From: Peristeroidobacter agariperforans
GTDB taxonomy: Bacteria; Pseudomonadota; Gammaproteobacteria; Steroidobacterales; Steroidobacteraceae
Assembly: GCF_004138335.1 (NCBI RefSeq)
Contig: NZ_RYFW01000004.1
Location: 310,001-374,000 of the forward strand
Direction: 5' to 3'
Length of the DNA: 64,000 nucleotides
In this document: one piece after another, positions 38,001 through 46,334 of the stretch
How the letters are laid out: every line of letters starts with the position of its first letter
How positions within the stretch are numbered: position 1 is the first letter of the stretch
Position numbers and translations under genes: made by a program
Notes under the pieces: generated by a model
Seen by the model: only the letters and a program-made list of their open reading frames with translations
Databases searched by the model: none
What the model was told of the DNA's origin: nothing

Positions 38001-39497
38001 ATGCCGCTGCCGCGAAGCGTCCAAGAGCTCGAGCGTAGAAACGACGACTCATCGGACGAGCTACCTGGCTACCTGATGACGCGTATCACATCGCGCGCCG
38101 ACGAGACGCTCGGTTGGATATGCCTCGAATCCGCAATCGGCGGATCCTTCGACAGCGGTGCGCAGGAGCTCATCCAGGGGCTCGCCGCGCAGGCGGCTGT
38201 CGCACTATCCAACGTGAATCTGTTTCAAGCAGCTCAGCGCGAGATACAGCAGCGCGCGCGGGCCGAAGTGCAGTTGCAGGCGCTCAACTCAACGCTCGAA
38301 CAACGTGTCGCCGATGAGGTCGCGCAGCGATCCGATGCCGAGGCTGCCCTCCGGCAAGCACAAAAGATGGAGGCGATAGGTCAACTCACGGGTGGAGTCG
38401 CGCACGATTTCAACAATCTGCTCACTGTGATCATCGGTGGGTTGGATACCATCTCGCGCTCGCGGCCAGGCGACCAAGCCCGTATTCAGCGTGCGACCAA
38501 CCTGGCGCTGCAAGGCGCTCAGCGCGCCGCGAGCCTGACCGGTCGCTTGCTCGCCTTTTCGAGACGGCAGCCACTCGATCCGAAGCCGCTCGATTTGAAC
38601 GTGCTGGTGCGGGACATGACCGATCTGCTTCATCGTACGATCGGCGAGACCATCGAGCTGGAAGGCGTGCTTGCGCCCCGGTTGTGGCGGGTCGAGGCGG
38701 ATCAGAACCAGCTGGAAAGCGCGATCCTGAATCTCGCAGTAAATGCGAGAGACGCCATGCGCGAGGGCGGCAAGCTGACGCTGGAGACCGCGAATACCGC
38801 GCTGGACGAGTCCTATTCGGCGACCGACGCGGAAGTCATTCCCGGCCAATATGTGATGCTGGCGGTGAGCGATACCGGTTGTGGCATGTCAAAGGAAACG
38901 CTCGCGCGGGCGTTCGAGCCGTTCTACACGACCAAGCCCGAAGGCCGTGGCACCGGGCTGGGGCTGAGCATGGTGTATGGCTTTGTGAAGCAGTCGGGCG
39001 GACACGTCACTTTATATAGCGAGCCGGACCAGGGTACGACCGTCAAATTATACTTTCCGCGATACCGGGGTCATGAAGAGCAGATCGTGCCGCAGGCCGA
39101 GCCGCAGATTCCGCAAGCATCGCAGGGGGAGGTCATTCTGGTCGTCGAAGACAATGAGGATGTGCGCACGTACAGCGTCATGATCCTGAGTGACCTCGGC
39201 TATCGTGTATTGGAGGCGCCAGATGCGGACAGCGCATTGGAGGCGCTGCGGAACGCTCCTCGCGTTGACCTGCTGTTTACCGATGTGATTCTTCCCGGAA
39301 AAAATGGCCGGGTGCTCGCCGATGCCGCCCGGCAATTGCGCCCGGAGTTACGAGTGCTGTACACGACCGGCTATTCACGTAACGCAATCGTGCACCATGG
39401 CCGGCTCGATCCAGGAGTGAATCTGATCAGCAAGCCGTTCACGTTCGAGCAACTCGCGGCGCGCGTGCGTGATGTTCTGGATCGAAGTGTTGTTTGA
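35076..39497 (+). CDS. large hybrid sensor histidine kinase with two kinase cores and two receivers
   Basis: The gene encodes 1473 residues from a GTG start with CAGGAG upstream. There is no signal or membrane segment, so it is soluble. Domain order is a PAS-like N-terminus (about 20–165), GAF (170–335), HisKA with SHEFRTPLTLL (His about 359), HATPase (to about 585), receiver 1 (about 645–765, LLTDVMMPQLDG), PAS (790–905), GAF (910–1065), a second HisKA-type core with GGVAHDFNNLLTV (about 1105), HATPase (GCGMSKETLARAFEPF, GTGLGLSMVYGF) and receiver 2 (about 1355–1470, LLFTDVILPGKNG). Two full kinase cores in one chain are unusual and look like a fusion of two hybrid kinases. No output regulator lies next to it. 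Confidence 0.9.
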   Translation: MGSSSPSPESAAAGSIFDHGGELGQLMSRVDWGATSLGPVDAWPQSLRSVVQMMLASRFQMWMGWGPKLAFLYNDAYCPTMGVKHPWGLGRPAAEVWREIWPDISPLVEQVLQTGRATYHEGMLLLLERSGFREETYHTFSYSPLFDDAGAIAGLFCAVLEETDRVINERRLATLRNLASASAGTNLEEELFHAVQAKLGENLYDLPFSVCYVLDPANSQLRRVACTGISGGHLAAPDSFTFDQDLWPITATTTSSAIVVEDLARFGALPTGAWDSPPRQALIVPIAQHGQDKLAAGFFIAGINPYRALDPQYRGFIELIAGQIGAALVSVRAYEDERKRARALAEIDRAKTAFFSNVSHEFRTPLTLLLGPLEDLLNAHGLSQQEVRSQLQLAQRNGIRLLRLVNTLLDFSRIEAGRVRASYEPTDLAAFTAEIASSFRSAIEKAGVRLQVNCERLARPVYVDRDMWEKVVLNLLSNAFKFTFEGEIAVAVHSSSDERSAEIQVCDTGIGVPAEEIPRLFERFYRVAGARGRSYEGSGIGLALVHELVRLQGGSIDARSELGRGTTFTIRIPFGVEHLPADQVRDSNSTSRPINTQSYLEEAMRWLPDSDPGATGLKSKGLTIDEVDQARSPLQGAGKRVLLADDNSDMRDYMRRLLTGEGYIVEAVENGQRALEAARTNAPDLLLTDVMMPQLDGFGLLRAIRQDVRLAGMPVIMLSARAGEEAKVEGLDAGADDYLVKPFAARELIARVNSNIQMAAVRRAAARAVMLSEQRFLMSQERLTRALSTGRVAVYDWDVTSDRLSIHGALAEFFGVTQDEALQGLPLQSFMEGIHPEDRERAAELVAKTVATGAPFETEYRTNGAGVVRTVLSRGQIDSREAGQRLFSGVLIDLSEQKAAEAALRAQTRALRVLNDAAISIAAELEMGRVAQTIIDAAMALSGARAAGIAYRVEDDSGVPAVHYAYPPGTHDRGRMPLPRSVQELERRNDDSSDELPGYLMTRITSRADETLGWICLESAIGGSFDSGAQELIQGLAAQAAVALSNVNLFQAAQREIQQRARAEVQLQALNSTLEQRVADEVAQRSDAEAALRQAQKMEAIGQLTGGVAHDFNNLLTVIIGGLDTISRSRPGDQARIQRATNLALQGAQRAASLTGRLLAFSRRQPLDPKPLDLNVLVRDMTDLLHRTIGETIELEGVLAPRLWRVEADQNQLESAILNLAVNARDAMREGGKLTLETANTALDESYSATDAEVIPGQYVMLAVSDTGCGMSKETLARAFEPFYTTKPEGRGTGLGLSMVYGFVKQSGGHVTLYSEPDQGTTVKLYFPRYRGHEEQIVPQAEPQIPQASQGEVILVVEDNEDVRTYSVMILSDLGYRVLEAPDADSALEALRNAPRVDLLFTDVILPGKNGRVLADAARQLRPELRVLYTTGYSRNAIVHHGRLDPGVNLISKPFTFEQLAARVRDVLDRSVV

Positions 39498-39545
39498 TTC
39501 ATGCGCGCCAGGCATTGGTTCAGTGGGTCGGGAGAACCGCCATGA

Positions 39546-40240
39546 ATGACGGAGGGGTCGGTGCTCAGCTCGCCTAGCTCCGCACCTGTTGCCGACCTGG
39601 CTGGCGCAACAGATCTTGCAAGCCTGATTCGTTCGCGGCCGCCTTCGATTGCGGAATTCCTGACCATCGCGATTCAGCTCGCAGACGCGATTGCCCGCAT
39701 GCACGCTGTCCGGATCGTTCATCGCGACACCCATCCCGGCAACGTTGTCTGGAATTCGCAGGGAGGTCGCAACGCTTTGTGATTTCGCAGTGCCCAGGAC
39801 TTCGTCCACTCGGGTCATGGAACGCCTGGATTCGAGGCGGCTCGAAGGAACGCTTCCCTACATGTCGCCGGAGCAGACCGGCCGCACGAGGCTCGACGGA
39901 TTGGCGAACGGATCTCTACTCGCTGGGCACCGGATACTCAAAGGCATTCTCGGCATGATCACATCGGCCGAGCACGTTTTCTATACGGCCCTGGCTACGG
40001 CCGCGGCAGCGACTTCGTCTGCCAGCGAAGGTTCGTTGTCACTGGATCAATTGCGCACCTTGCACGGCAAGCTGGTCAACTGGGCCGGGCATTGTCCCCC
40101 GAACTTCGCGCACAAGCGACGAGATTGCCGCGCGCGACAAGGCCCAGGCGGCACTCCATGAGCTGAGCAAGACGCTCGAGAAGAGGGGGGCTGAGCGCAC
40201 CGCAGATCGTAATGCGCTATGGCAACTCACGCGCGATCTC
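39546..40240 (+). pseudogene. decayed multi-sensor Ser/Thr–histidine kinase remnant
   Basis: Pieces of one known architecture (Ser/Thr kinase, ATPase, sensor, histidine kinase) lie in different frames. SIAEFLTIAIQLADAIARMH and RIVHRDTHPGNVVWN are a kinase catalytic loop in one frame. LEGTLPYMSPEQTGRTR continues in a second frame after about 39765. WRTDLYSLGT (near 39905) is in a third. AEHVFYTALATAAA and KLVNWAGHCPPNFAHK are the linker normally found after the ATPase domain. The N-lobe and the whole ATPase region are missing. At least three frameshifts or deletions are needed, so this cannot make a working kinase. Confidence 0.8.
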
Positions 40241-41017
40241 ATGCTCCGCTGCACGTTCGACCGCAAGATAACAGCCGTCAATCCGGCTTGGACCGAAATC
40301 CTAGGCTGGCCGGAAAATGAGCTCGTAGGCTGCTCGCTCTTCGACTTTGTCCACCGTGATGATTTGCAACGCACGGCCCAGGGTGCGATGGATCTGGCGG
40401 CAGGCAGAGGCCACGAACGCTTCGACAATCGCTATCGGCATCGCGACGGCAGCTATCGTTGGATCAGCTGGGCGACACGATCGAACGAAGGCGTCATTAC
40501 GGCGACCGGACGGGACGTGACCCGCGAGATCGAGCAGGCGCACCAATTGGGGCAAGGCACCACCGTTTGTATCTATCTGCCCCGTCACCAGGGACCGATA
40601 GCTGATGACGCAACGAGCTCGGAGGTCGCGCTCCAGCCTCGCTCCTACCAAGGCGAGACGGTCCTGGTCGTCGACGACGAGTCGACGATTCGAATGCTGC
40701 TGGCCGATACCCTGGCCGAGCTCGGATATTCGTCGCTCGAAGCGGCCGACAGCGCGAGCGGCCTGAAGATTCTAGAATCGGATGTCCGTGTCGATTTGCT
40801 GATAACCGACGTGGGACTGCCGGGCGGCATGAATGGCCGGCAGATGGCCGATGCGGCTCGCGTGCGCCGTCCGGACCTGAAAGTTCTTTTCATCACGGGT
40901 TATGCGGAGAATGCGGTGCTCCGCACCGGCCATCTGGAGACCGGAATGTCGGTGATGACCAAGCCATTTCCAATCGAGGCAATGGCGGCGCGAATCAGGG
41001 CGCTGATCGAGGAGTAG
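40241..41017 (+). CDS. PAS–receiver protein, truncated hybrid kinase remnant
   Basis: The open frame of 258 residues begins with the PAS domain LRCTFDRKITAVNPAWTEIL, and the same frame is open back to about 40136 (DRNALWQLTRDLM). After GRDVTREIEQAHQ it jumps directly to GQGTTVCIYLPRHQG, the last strand of an HATPase domain, so the HisKA/HATPase core has been deleted. A complete receiver follows (TVLVVDDESTIRMLL, DLLITDVGLPG, MTKPFPIEAMAARIRALIEE) with its Asp. The gene is contiguous with the kinase pseudogene upstream and is probably the tail of the same or an adjoining decayed kinase. It could still yield a PAS–receiver protein, but its function is doubtful. Confidence 0.6.
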   Translation: MLRCTFDRKITAVNPAWTEILGWPENELVGCSLFDFVHRDDLQRTAQGAMDLAAGRGHERFDNRYRHRDGSYRWISWATRSNEGVITATGRDVTREIEQAHQLGQGTTVCIYLPRHQGPIADDATSSEVALQPRSYQGETVLVVDDESTIRMLLADTLAELGYSSLEAADSASGLKILESDVRVDLLITDVGLPGGMNGRQMADAARVRRPDLKVLFITGYAENAVLRTGHLETGMSVMTKPFPIEAMAARIRALIEE

Positions 41018-41061
41018 TGAACGCTTCGGTTCGCCGCCGGCTTTCGGTCGCTGAGTAGCCG

Positions 41062-42648
41062 CTAGCTGTCAAGTGTCTGGCAGATGCGAATGTAAAGCTG
41101 GGCGCGCGTGAACGGCTTGGAGAGCAGCGGAATGTTCATTACTGCGCTGGTCATCGTGGGCGAGGGCATCTGCGCGTAGCCGCTGGTAAATAACAAACGT
41201 ACCTTCGGATATCGCCGCTGTACGGTAGCCGCCAGCTCGCGTCCGTTCAATCCGGGCAGCCCGATGTCCGTAAACAACAGATCGACGCTGCTATTGCTGT
41301 CCAGGATCTTCAGCGCTTCGGAGGCGTCGACTGCTTCGATGACTCGGAAGCCAAAGTCACGCAGCGTGTCGGTGGTAAAGCTCCGGACGGCTTCGCTGTC
41401 TTCGACGACCAGGATGGTTTCTTCGCGAGTTCGAAAGCCTGCATCCGATGGTTGTTTCGCGGCTGGGGATCCCTGGGTATCCTGCAATTGCGGCAGGTAG
41501 ATCTTTACCGTGGTGCCGTGTCCAGGGCGACTATAAAGCTTGATGTGCCCACCCGACTGTTTCACGAAGCCGAAAACCTGGCTCAAGCCGAGGCCCGTGC
41601 CCTGGCCCATGGGCTTCGTGGTGAAGAAGGGATCGAAAGCGCGGTCTATCACTTCCTGCGTCATGCCACTGCCGGTGTCCGTTATGCTAATCAGGGCATA
41701 AACCCCCGGCTTGAGATCAGGCACCAGCCGTACGTCATTGTCACTGATGTGCGCCGTCGCGGTTTCGATCGTGAGCGTGCCGGCCCCCGCCATCGCGTCC
41801 CGTGCGTTCACGGCGAGATTGAGCAGTGCGCTCTCGAGTTGATTGAGATCCACTTCCACCATGCCGACCGTGTCGTCTTCGATACGGCGGACGTTGATGC
41901 TTTCGGGCAAGGTGCGGCGGACCATTTCCGTCCACGCGTGAAGCGATCTGTTGATGTTTACCGGTTTCGGCTTCAGCGGCTGGCGACGCGCGAACGCCAA
42001 TAGTTGCTGCGTGAGGCCGGCCGCTCGCTCGCCGGCTCGCATAGCCTGGTCGACGCAGCGCCGCCAGCGAGTCTGATTGGCGGGAAGGACCTGAGACAGC
42101 GTGTCGAGATTGCCCAGCATCACCGTCAGCAGGTTGTTGAAGTCATGAGCGACACCGCCGGTGAGCTGACCGATCGCCTCCATCTTCTGTGACTGGTGCA
42201 ACTGTTCCTGCATGAGGCGCCGCTCGGTCATGTCTCGCGTCACTTTCGCGAAGCCGATGAGCTCGCCAGCGGGTCCGCGCAATGCGTCGATCAGCACGAT
42301 CGCCCAAAACTTGGTTCCATCCTTGCGGACGCGCCAGCCTTCGCCTTCGAATTTTCCGGTCGCTGCGGCGGTGGCCAATGCTCGAGCGGGCAAGCCGCTG
42401 GCCCGATCGTCCGGGGTATAGAACTCGGTGAAGCTGCGCCCTACGATTTCCTCAGCCGCGTATCCTTTGATCCGCTCGGCGCCTGGATTCCAGGAGACCA
42501 CGACGCCGCTGGGATCGAGCATATAAATCGCGCAGTCACGGATGCCATCGATCAGGCGCGCAACGTGCTGGCCGCTGCTGTCGAGGCTGGCAATCTCCGA
42601 CGTTGAGTTTTCACGCCCGCTGCGGGCGGGACCGCGCTTTCGTGTCAT
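41062..42648 (-). CDS. PAS hybrid histidine kinase with C-terminal receiver
   Basis: The product has 528 residues from the ATG at 42648 (MTRKRGPARSG). A longer start at 42771 would add a 41-residue Arg-rich, non-conserved lead. No ribosome site is obvious at 42648. A PAS domain (DCAIYMLDPSGVVVSWNPGA, then IKGYAAEEIVG) is followed by a HisKA-type core with GGVAHDFNNLLTVML, HATPase (GSGMTQEVIDRAFDPFF, GTGLGLSQVFGFVKQSG) and a receiver (TILVVEDSEAVRSFT, LLFTDIGLPGLNG). It is soluble. Its core is a close relative of the C-terminal half of the 1473-residue kinase. It is convergent with the PAS–receiver gene. Confidence 0.9.
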   Translation of the reverse strand: MTRKRGPARSGRENSTSEIASLDSSGQHVARLIDGIRDCAIYMLDPSGVVVSWNPGAERIKGYAAEEIVGRSFTEFYTPDDRASGLPARALATAAATGKFEGEGWRVRKDGTKFWAIVLIDALRGPAGELIGFAKVTRDMTERRLMQEQLHQSQKMEAIGQLTGGVAHDFNNLLTVMLGNLDTLSQVLPANQTRWRRCVDQAMRAGERAAGLTQQLLAFARRQPLKPKPVNINRSLHAWTEMVRRTLPESINVRRIEDDTVGMVEVDLNQLESALLNLAVNARDAMAGAGTLTIETATAHISDNDVRLVPDLKPGVYALISITDTGSGMTQEVIDRAFDPFFTTKPMGQGTGLGLSQVFGFVKQSGGHIKLYSRPGHGTTVKIYLPQLQDTQGSPAAKQPSDAGFRTREETILVVEDSEAVRSFTTDTLRDFGFRVIEAVDASEALKILDSNSSVDLLFTDIGLPGLNGRELAATVQRRYPKVRLLFTSGYAQMPSPTMTSAVMNIPLLSKPFTRAQLYIRICQTLDS

Positions 42649-42849
42649 TACGTTATTAATTGGGCACCCGTAACCTTGACAAACGGTCGTGCCGCACAAA
42701 AAGTTCCGGCGGATTACGGTGAGAAACTCACGGCGAGCCGGGCAGACACGGGCGCGTCGACGTAGGGGCACATTAGCTTACCCGGGCCAGGTCAGGCGGT
42801 CGGGTCGCTAATCCTCGGAACGGTTCTGACGAGCCGCACTTTAGAGAGC

Positions 42850-44274
42850 GTGGAGCTCGAATCATTAATCGACCGAAAAGCCTTCTTGCGGCGGCTCAGA
42901 CCCTCCGTCCGGTACGGGCTCACCGTGCTCATGGTCCTGGCTTCGTCTCTGCTGCGACATACATTCACGCCTGGATTGCAGACGGGAACGTTTGTCGTGT
43001 TCTTTCCCGCAATCATTCTGGCGTCAATGGTTTTCGACCGTGGGTCGGGCCTGCTTGCGGTTGGGTTGAGCACATTGCTGGTGTGGTACTTCCTTCTGGA
43101 GCCGCAGCACTCGTTTGGTCTGCCTCGCGGCGAAGAATTGTTTCTGCTGGCGCTGTTCGTCGTGGTGGCGCTTTTCACGGCCCTTGCAATCGAAACATTG
43201 CGCTCCGTGACGACAAAGCTCAAGGATATGCACGAGGCGCTCAGAGAGACCGAATCCGAGCTTCGCAGCAACGTAGCGCTGTTGAACAGCATCACCGAGA
43301 CGTTGCCTGACCCGCTGTTCGTGAAGGATCGCGCCGGTCGCTATACTCACGTGAACGCCGCGCTTGCGCGGGTATTTGGCGTTGACAAGTCGCTGGTTAT
43401 CGGTCGACTGGACCGCGACTTCATACCGCAAGAGCAAGCGCTCGTAATCGAGGCGACCGATCAGGACATCATGCGATCCAAGAGATCGTGCCTCATCGAG
43501 GAGCGCGTCACGCCACATCATGAGCGCACCTCTCGCACGTATCTGAGCTCGAGGGCCCCGCTACTTTCAGGTGAAGGCGAAGTTGTGGGGGTCGTCGGAA
43601 TTGCCCACGACATCCAGGATCGCAAGCTCATGGAGAACGAGCTGCGCGCGGCGCTGCAATTGAATGAGGCGCTGCTATTCGATATCAACCATCGTGTGAA
43701 GAATCATCTGCAGTCGCTATCCGGATTGCTGATGATGTCTCGACAGGATGTCAAGGATGTGCAGGCCCAGAATGTCTTGAGTGTTGCCGCGGGCCGATTG
43801 GCCGTCCTGGCACGCGCGTACGATCACCTGCAGCTGCACGAACAGAAAACGAGCGTGAGTGCGAGGAAATTCCTGGAATCGCTGTGCGAGGCGCTGCGGC
43901 AAAGTCTCGTTGGTGAGCGGCCCATCACCCTGACGACCTCGATCGATTCGAGTATCGAGCTCGATTCCCAGCGCGCCGTCTCACTCGGACTGATCGTCAA
44001 TGAGCTTGTTACAAATGCGCTCAAGCACGCTTTTCCGGACCAGCGCTCCGGCGCGGTGACAGTCCGATTGGGCATCAGCTCGGAGGAATATGTCCTCGAG
44101 ATTGCCGACGACGGGGTCGGAGGGGGAGTGCGCAAGGAGGGGAGCGGCACGCGCATCTTGTCTCTGCTGGCCGATCAGCTTGGCGGGCGCCTGGCAGTCG
44201 ACCGGGGTCCGCCTGGCACCCGCGTGTCGCTCTGGTTTTCCGGGCCGTCGGATGGGTCGGCCCTGCGCTGCTGA
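42850..44274 (+). CDS. membrane histidine kinase, DUF4118–PAS–HWE/HisKA_2 type
   Basis: The product has 474 residues from a GTG start. Residues about 20–115 hold membrane helices of the DUF4118 (KdpD-like) type (VFFPAIILASMVF, then LLAVGLSTLLVWYFLLEP). A PAS domain follows (TLPDPLFVKDRAGRYTHVNA). The kinase core is HisKA_2/HWE: INHRVKNHLQSLSGLL with the phospho-acceptor His, LVTNALKHAFPD and GSGTRILSLLADQLGG. HWE kinases commonly feed single-domain or anti-anti-sigma response regulators, but none is adjacent. An AraC regulator follows 75 bases later in the same direction. Confidence 0.88.
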   Translation: MELESLIDRKAFLRRLRPSVRYGLTVLMVLASSLLRHTFTPGLQTGTFVVFFPAIILASMVFDRGSGLLAVGLSTLLVWYFLLEPQHSFGLPRGEELFLLALFVVVALFTALAIETLRSVTTKLKDMHEALRETESELRSNVALLNSITETLPDPLFVKDRAGRYTHVNAALARVFGVDKSLVIGRLDRDFIPQEQALVIEATDQDIMRSKRSCLIEERVTPHHERTSRTYLSSRAPLLSGEGEVVGVVGIAHDIQDRKLMENELRAALQLNEALLFDINHRVKNHLQSLSGLLMMSRQDVKDVQAQNVLSVAAGRLAVLARAYDHLQLHEQKTSVSARKFLESLCEALRQSLVGERPITLTTSIDSSIELDSQRAVSLGLIVNELVTNALKHAFPDQRSGAVTVRLGISSEEYVLEIADDGVGGGVRKEGSGTRILSLLADQLGGRLAVDRGPPGTRVSLWFSGPSDGSALRC

Positions 44275-44348
44275 TAACGGTCTCCTCCTCCGTTTCTGCT
44301 AGTCTCTGGTCAGGTTTAGATAGGTTTTTCCCATTCGAGGACGCGGGC

Positions 44349-45176
44349 GTGGTCACGTCGATTCGAAAGCTAACCGAGCCAACCTTCTGGCGCGATGACG
44401 CGCTTGCATTCGTGGAAGCGCGTTCGATCTACGACGCTCGCAAAGTCTGCTACGGCAAGCACGCGCATGAAACGTTCTCGATTGGCGTGGTCACGAACGG
44501 TCGCTGTACCTATTTGAACGGGAAAACGCGGCAACGCATCGGCGCCGGCACGGTGGTGTTGATGAATCCGGGGGATGCGCACGCCTGTAACCCCGAGCAC
44601 GGCGCGCTCTGGTCCTATCGAATGTTGTACTTCGATGTTTCCTGGCTGACGGGCATTCAGCGGGATCTTGGCAGGAGCAGGAATGATCGGTTCCAGCCAT
44701 TCTTGGATATAGCCTCGGTCGAGCCGGGGCTATACGCCGGGCTGAATCGGCTGTACGACGTGCTCACCGATCACCGCGCGGAATGTCTGGAGAAGCAGAG
44801 CGCAGCAGTGTCATTCATGGCAGAGGTGCAACGGACGCTGAGCCCTGCGCCGGACTCGCCGAGCCATGGGCATCGGGGCCTCGCGCGTGCGGCTGAATTC
44901 ATAAGAGACAACTACGCGCGCTCGATCAGCCTGGCGGAGATCTGTTCCGCGGCAGATCTATCGCCTTCGTATTTAATTCGAGCCTTCAATGACAAGTACG
45001 GACTGACGCCGCATGCGTACGTGACCAACCGCCGCATCGAGTTCAGCCGGGCGCAGCTTCGTCGGGGTCGACCCATAGCAGAAGTAGCGCTCGCGGCCGG
45101 CTTTTCCGATCAGGCCCATCTGCAGCGAAGTTTCAAGAAACTGGTCGCAGCCACGCCGGGTCAGTATCGCGCGTGA
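44349..45176 (+). CDS. AraC family transcriptional regulator
   Basis: The gene encodes 275 residues from a GTG start. An N-terminal cupin sensor (HAHETFSIGVVTNGRCTYLN, VVLMNPGDAHACNP) precedes two helix-turn-helix motifs at about 175–275 (ISLAEICSAADLSPSYLIRA, PIAEVALAAGFSDQAHLQRS). The AraC signature ends SFKKLVAATPGQYR. Proteins of this layout often control amino-acid exporters or small-molecule transport, but no exporter is adjacent. The DUF3291 gene lies 90 bases downstream and could be a target. Confidence 0.9.
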   Translation: MVTSIRKLTEPTFWRDDALAFVEARSIYDARKVCYGKHAHETFSIGVVTNGRCTYLNGKTRQRIGAGTVVLMNPGDAHACNPEHGALWSYRMLYFDVSWLTGIQRDLGRSRNDRFQPFLDIASVEPGLYAGLNRLYDVLTDHRAECLEKQSAAVSFMAEVQRTLSPAPDSPSHGHRGLARAAEFIRDNYARSISLAEICSAADLSPSYLIRAFNDKYGLTPHAYVTNRRIEFSRAQLRRGRPIAEVALAAGFSDQAHLQRSFKKLVAATPGQYRA

Positions 45177-45266
45177 TTTCCGCGCCGGGCGCACAAGGTA
45201 ATTTTCTTCAATACGCGTGGGCCCCTGCCGAATACGCTGCCTCCCGATGCGACGAGGGAGGCCGAG

Positions 45267-45752
45267 ATGCAGTTCCAGCTTGCCGAAATAAATATCGCGA
45301 CATTTCGCGTGCCGATGTCCGATCCCGTGAACGCCGGTTTCATTGCGCAGCTCGATCGTGTCAATGCGTTGGCCGAGTCGGCGCCGGGATTCGTCTGGCG
45401 ACTGACGGGTGAAGGCAACAACGCACTGAATATTCGAGCGTTCGACAATCCAAACATCGCGATCAATATGTCGACGTGGAAGGATGTGGATGTCCTGATG
45501 AGATTCGTGTATCGCAGCGAGGCTCACCGAGAGATCATGCGTCGTCGCAAAGAGTGGTTCGATCGCATGGAGTTTCACCTGGCGTTGTGGTGGGTTCCCG
45601 CAGGACATCGCCCCACCATCGCCGAAGGGAAAGCGCGGCTCGACATGCTGTCGCGAGTCGGGCCGTCGCCGGACGCGTTTCTATTCAATAAGCCCTTTCC
45701 CGCGCCGACTGCGGACGATGGGCTCGAACATGATCGGGTTTTCGCGGACTGA
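45267..45752 (+). CDS. DUF3291 domain protein (dimeric α/β barrel, monooxygenase-like fold)
   Basis: The product has 161 residues with GAGGGAGG upstream of its ATG. LAEINIATFRVPMSDPVNAG, PGFVWRLTGEG, MSTWKDVDVLMRFVYRSEAH and LALWWVPAGHRPTIAEG are characteristic of the DUF3291 family, which is related in fold to antibiotic-biosynthesis monooxygenases. There is no signal peptide. The function is unknown. A perfect 13-bp hairpin ends the gene. Confidence 0.82.
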   Translation: MQFQLAEINIATFRVPMSDPVNAGFIAQLDRVNALAESAPGFVWRLTGEGNNALNIRAFDNPNIAINMSTWKDVDVLMRFVYRSEAHREIMRRRKEWFDRMEFHLALWWVPAGHRPTIAEGKARLDMLSRVGPSPDAFLFNKPFPAPTADDGLEHDRVFAD

Positions 45753-45784
45753 GGCGCCCCATCCCGGTGGCGGATGGGGCGCCT
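45752..45784. terminator. bidirectional hairpin between convergent genes
   Basis: AGGCGCCCCATCC (45752–45764) and GGATGGGGCGCCT (45772–45784) form a perfect 13-bp stem with a 7-base loop. It spans the 39-base gap between the DUF3291 gene and the convergent outer-membrane protein gene. It lacks T-runs. Confidence 0.65.
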
Positions 45785-45791
45785 GCATCGA

Positions 45792-46334
45792 CTAGAAATT
45801 GAATAATCCGCTAATGGTGAGCGATCGCAGGTCGGTACCATCCAATTCGGCGCCTTCGTACTCGGCACGCAGGCCAAAGCTCGGCGTGACGCGAAAGGCA
45901 GCGCCGATTCCGAGCACCCAATCGGTGCCATCGTTTTTCTGGATGAAGCCGAACTGGCCGTCTCGTACGGTATTCTCAGCGTCCCATGCAAGGAAGCCGG
46001 CGCGGGCGAAGCCTTCGAAGCGAGCGCTGATCGGTATGTGCACCAGTGCCGAGCCTTGGATCGCACTGGCATCCGACTCGATCGTCACGCCGGAAATCGT
46101 GTCGTCAGGCTTTCCGGCGAGGTAGCCGATCTCCAGGGAGCCGTATTCATTGAATCGGTAGCCGCCAAGGATTTTGAAGCCAGTGCCAGTCGCTTTGATG
46201 TCTACACCGTCGATGGTGTCTTTCAGCGTGACCTGGCCCACGCCCACTCCGCTATAGAATCCAATGTCAGACTCTGCCATGGCTGGCAGGCACGCGAACG
46301 CCAGAGCGATTCCTGTCGCTACTTTCTTCTGCAT
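45792..46334 (-). CDS. small outer-membrane β-barrel protein
   Basis: From the ATG at 46334, with GGGAGTG upstream, the product has 180 residues; the frame is open to 46433 but that extension is not signal-like. The signal peptide is ATGIALAFACLPAMA. Alternating β-strands run throughout (FYSGVGVGQVTLKD, YRFNEYGSLEIGYLAG, VLGIGAAFRVTPSFGLRAEY), and the last residue is Phe in ISGLFNF, the sorting signal for outer-membrane insertion. This is an OmpA-N/opacity-type eight-strand barrel. Its role is unknown. Confidence 0.83.
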   Translation of the reverse strand: MQKKVATGIALAFACLPAMAESDIGFYSGVGVGQVTLKDTIDGVDIKATGTGFKILGGYRFNEYGSLEIGYLAGKPDDTISGVTIESDASAIQGSALVHIPISARFEGFARAGFLAWDAENTVRDGQFGFIQKNDGTDWVLGIGAAFRVTPSFGLRAEYEGAELDGTDLRSLTISGLFNF

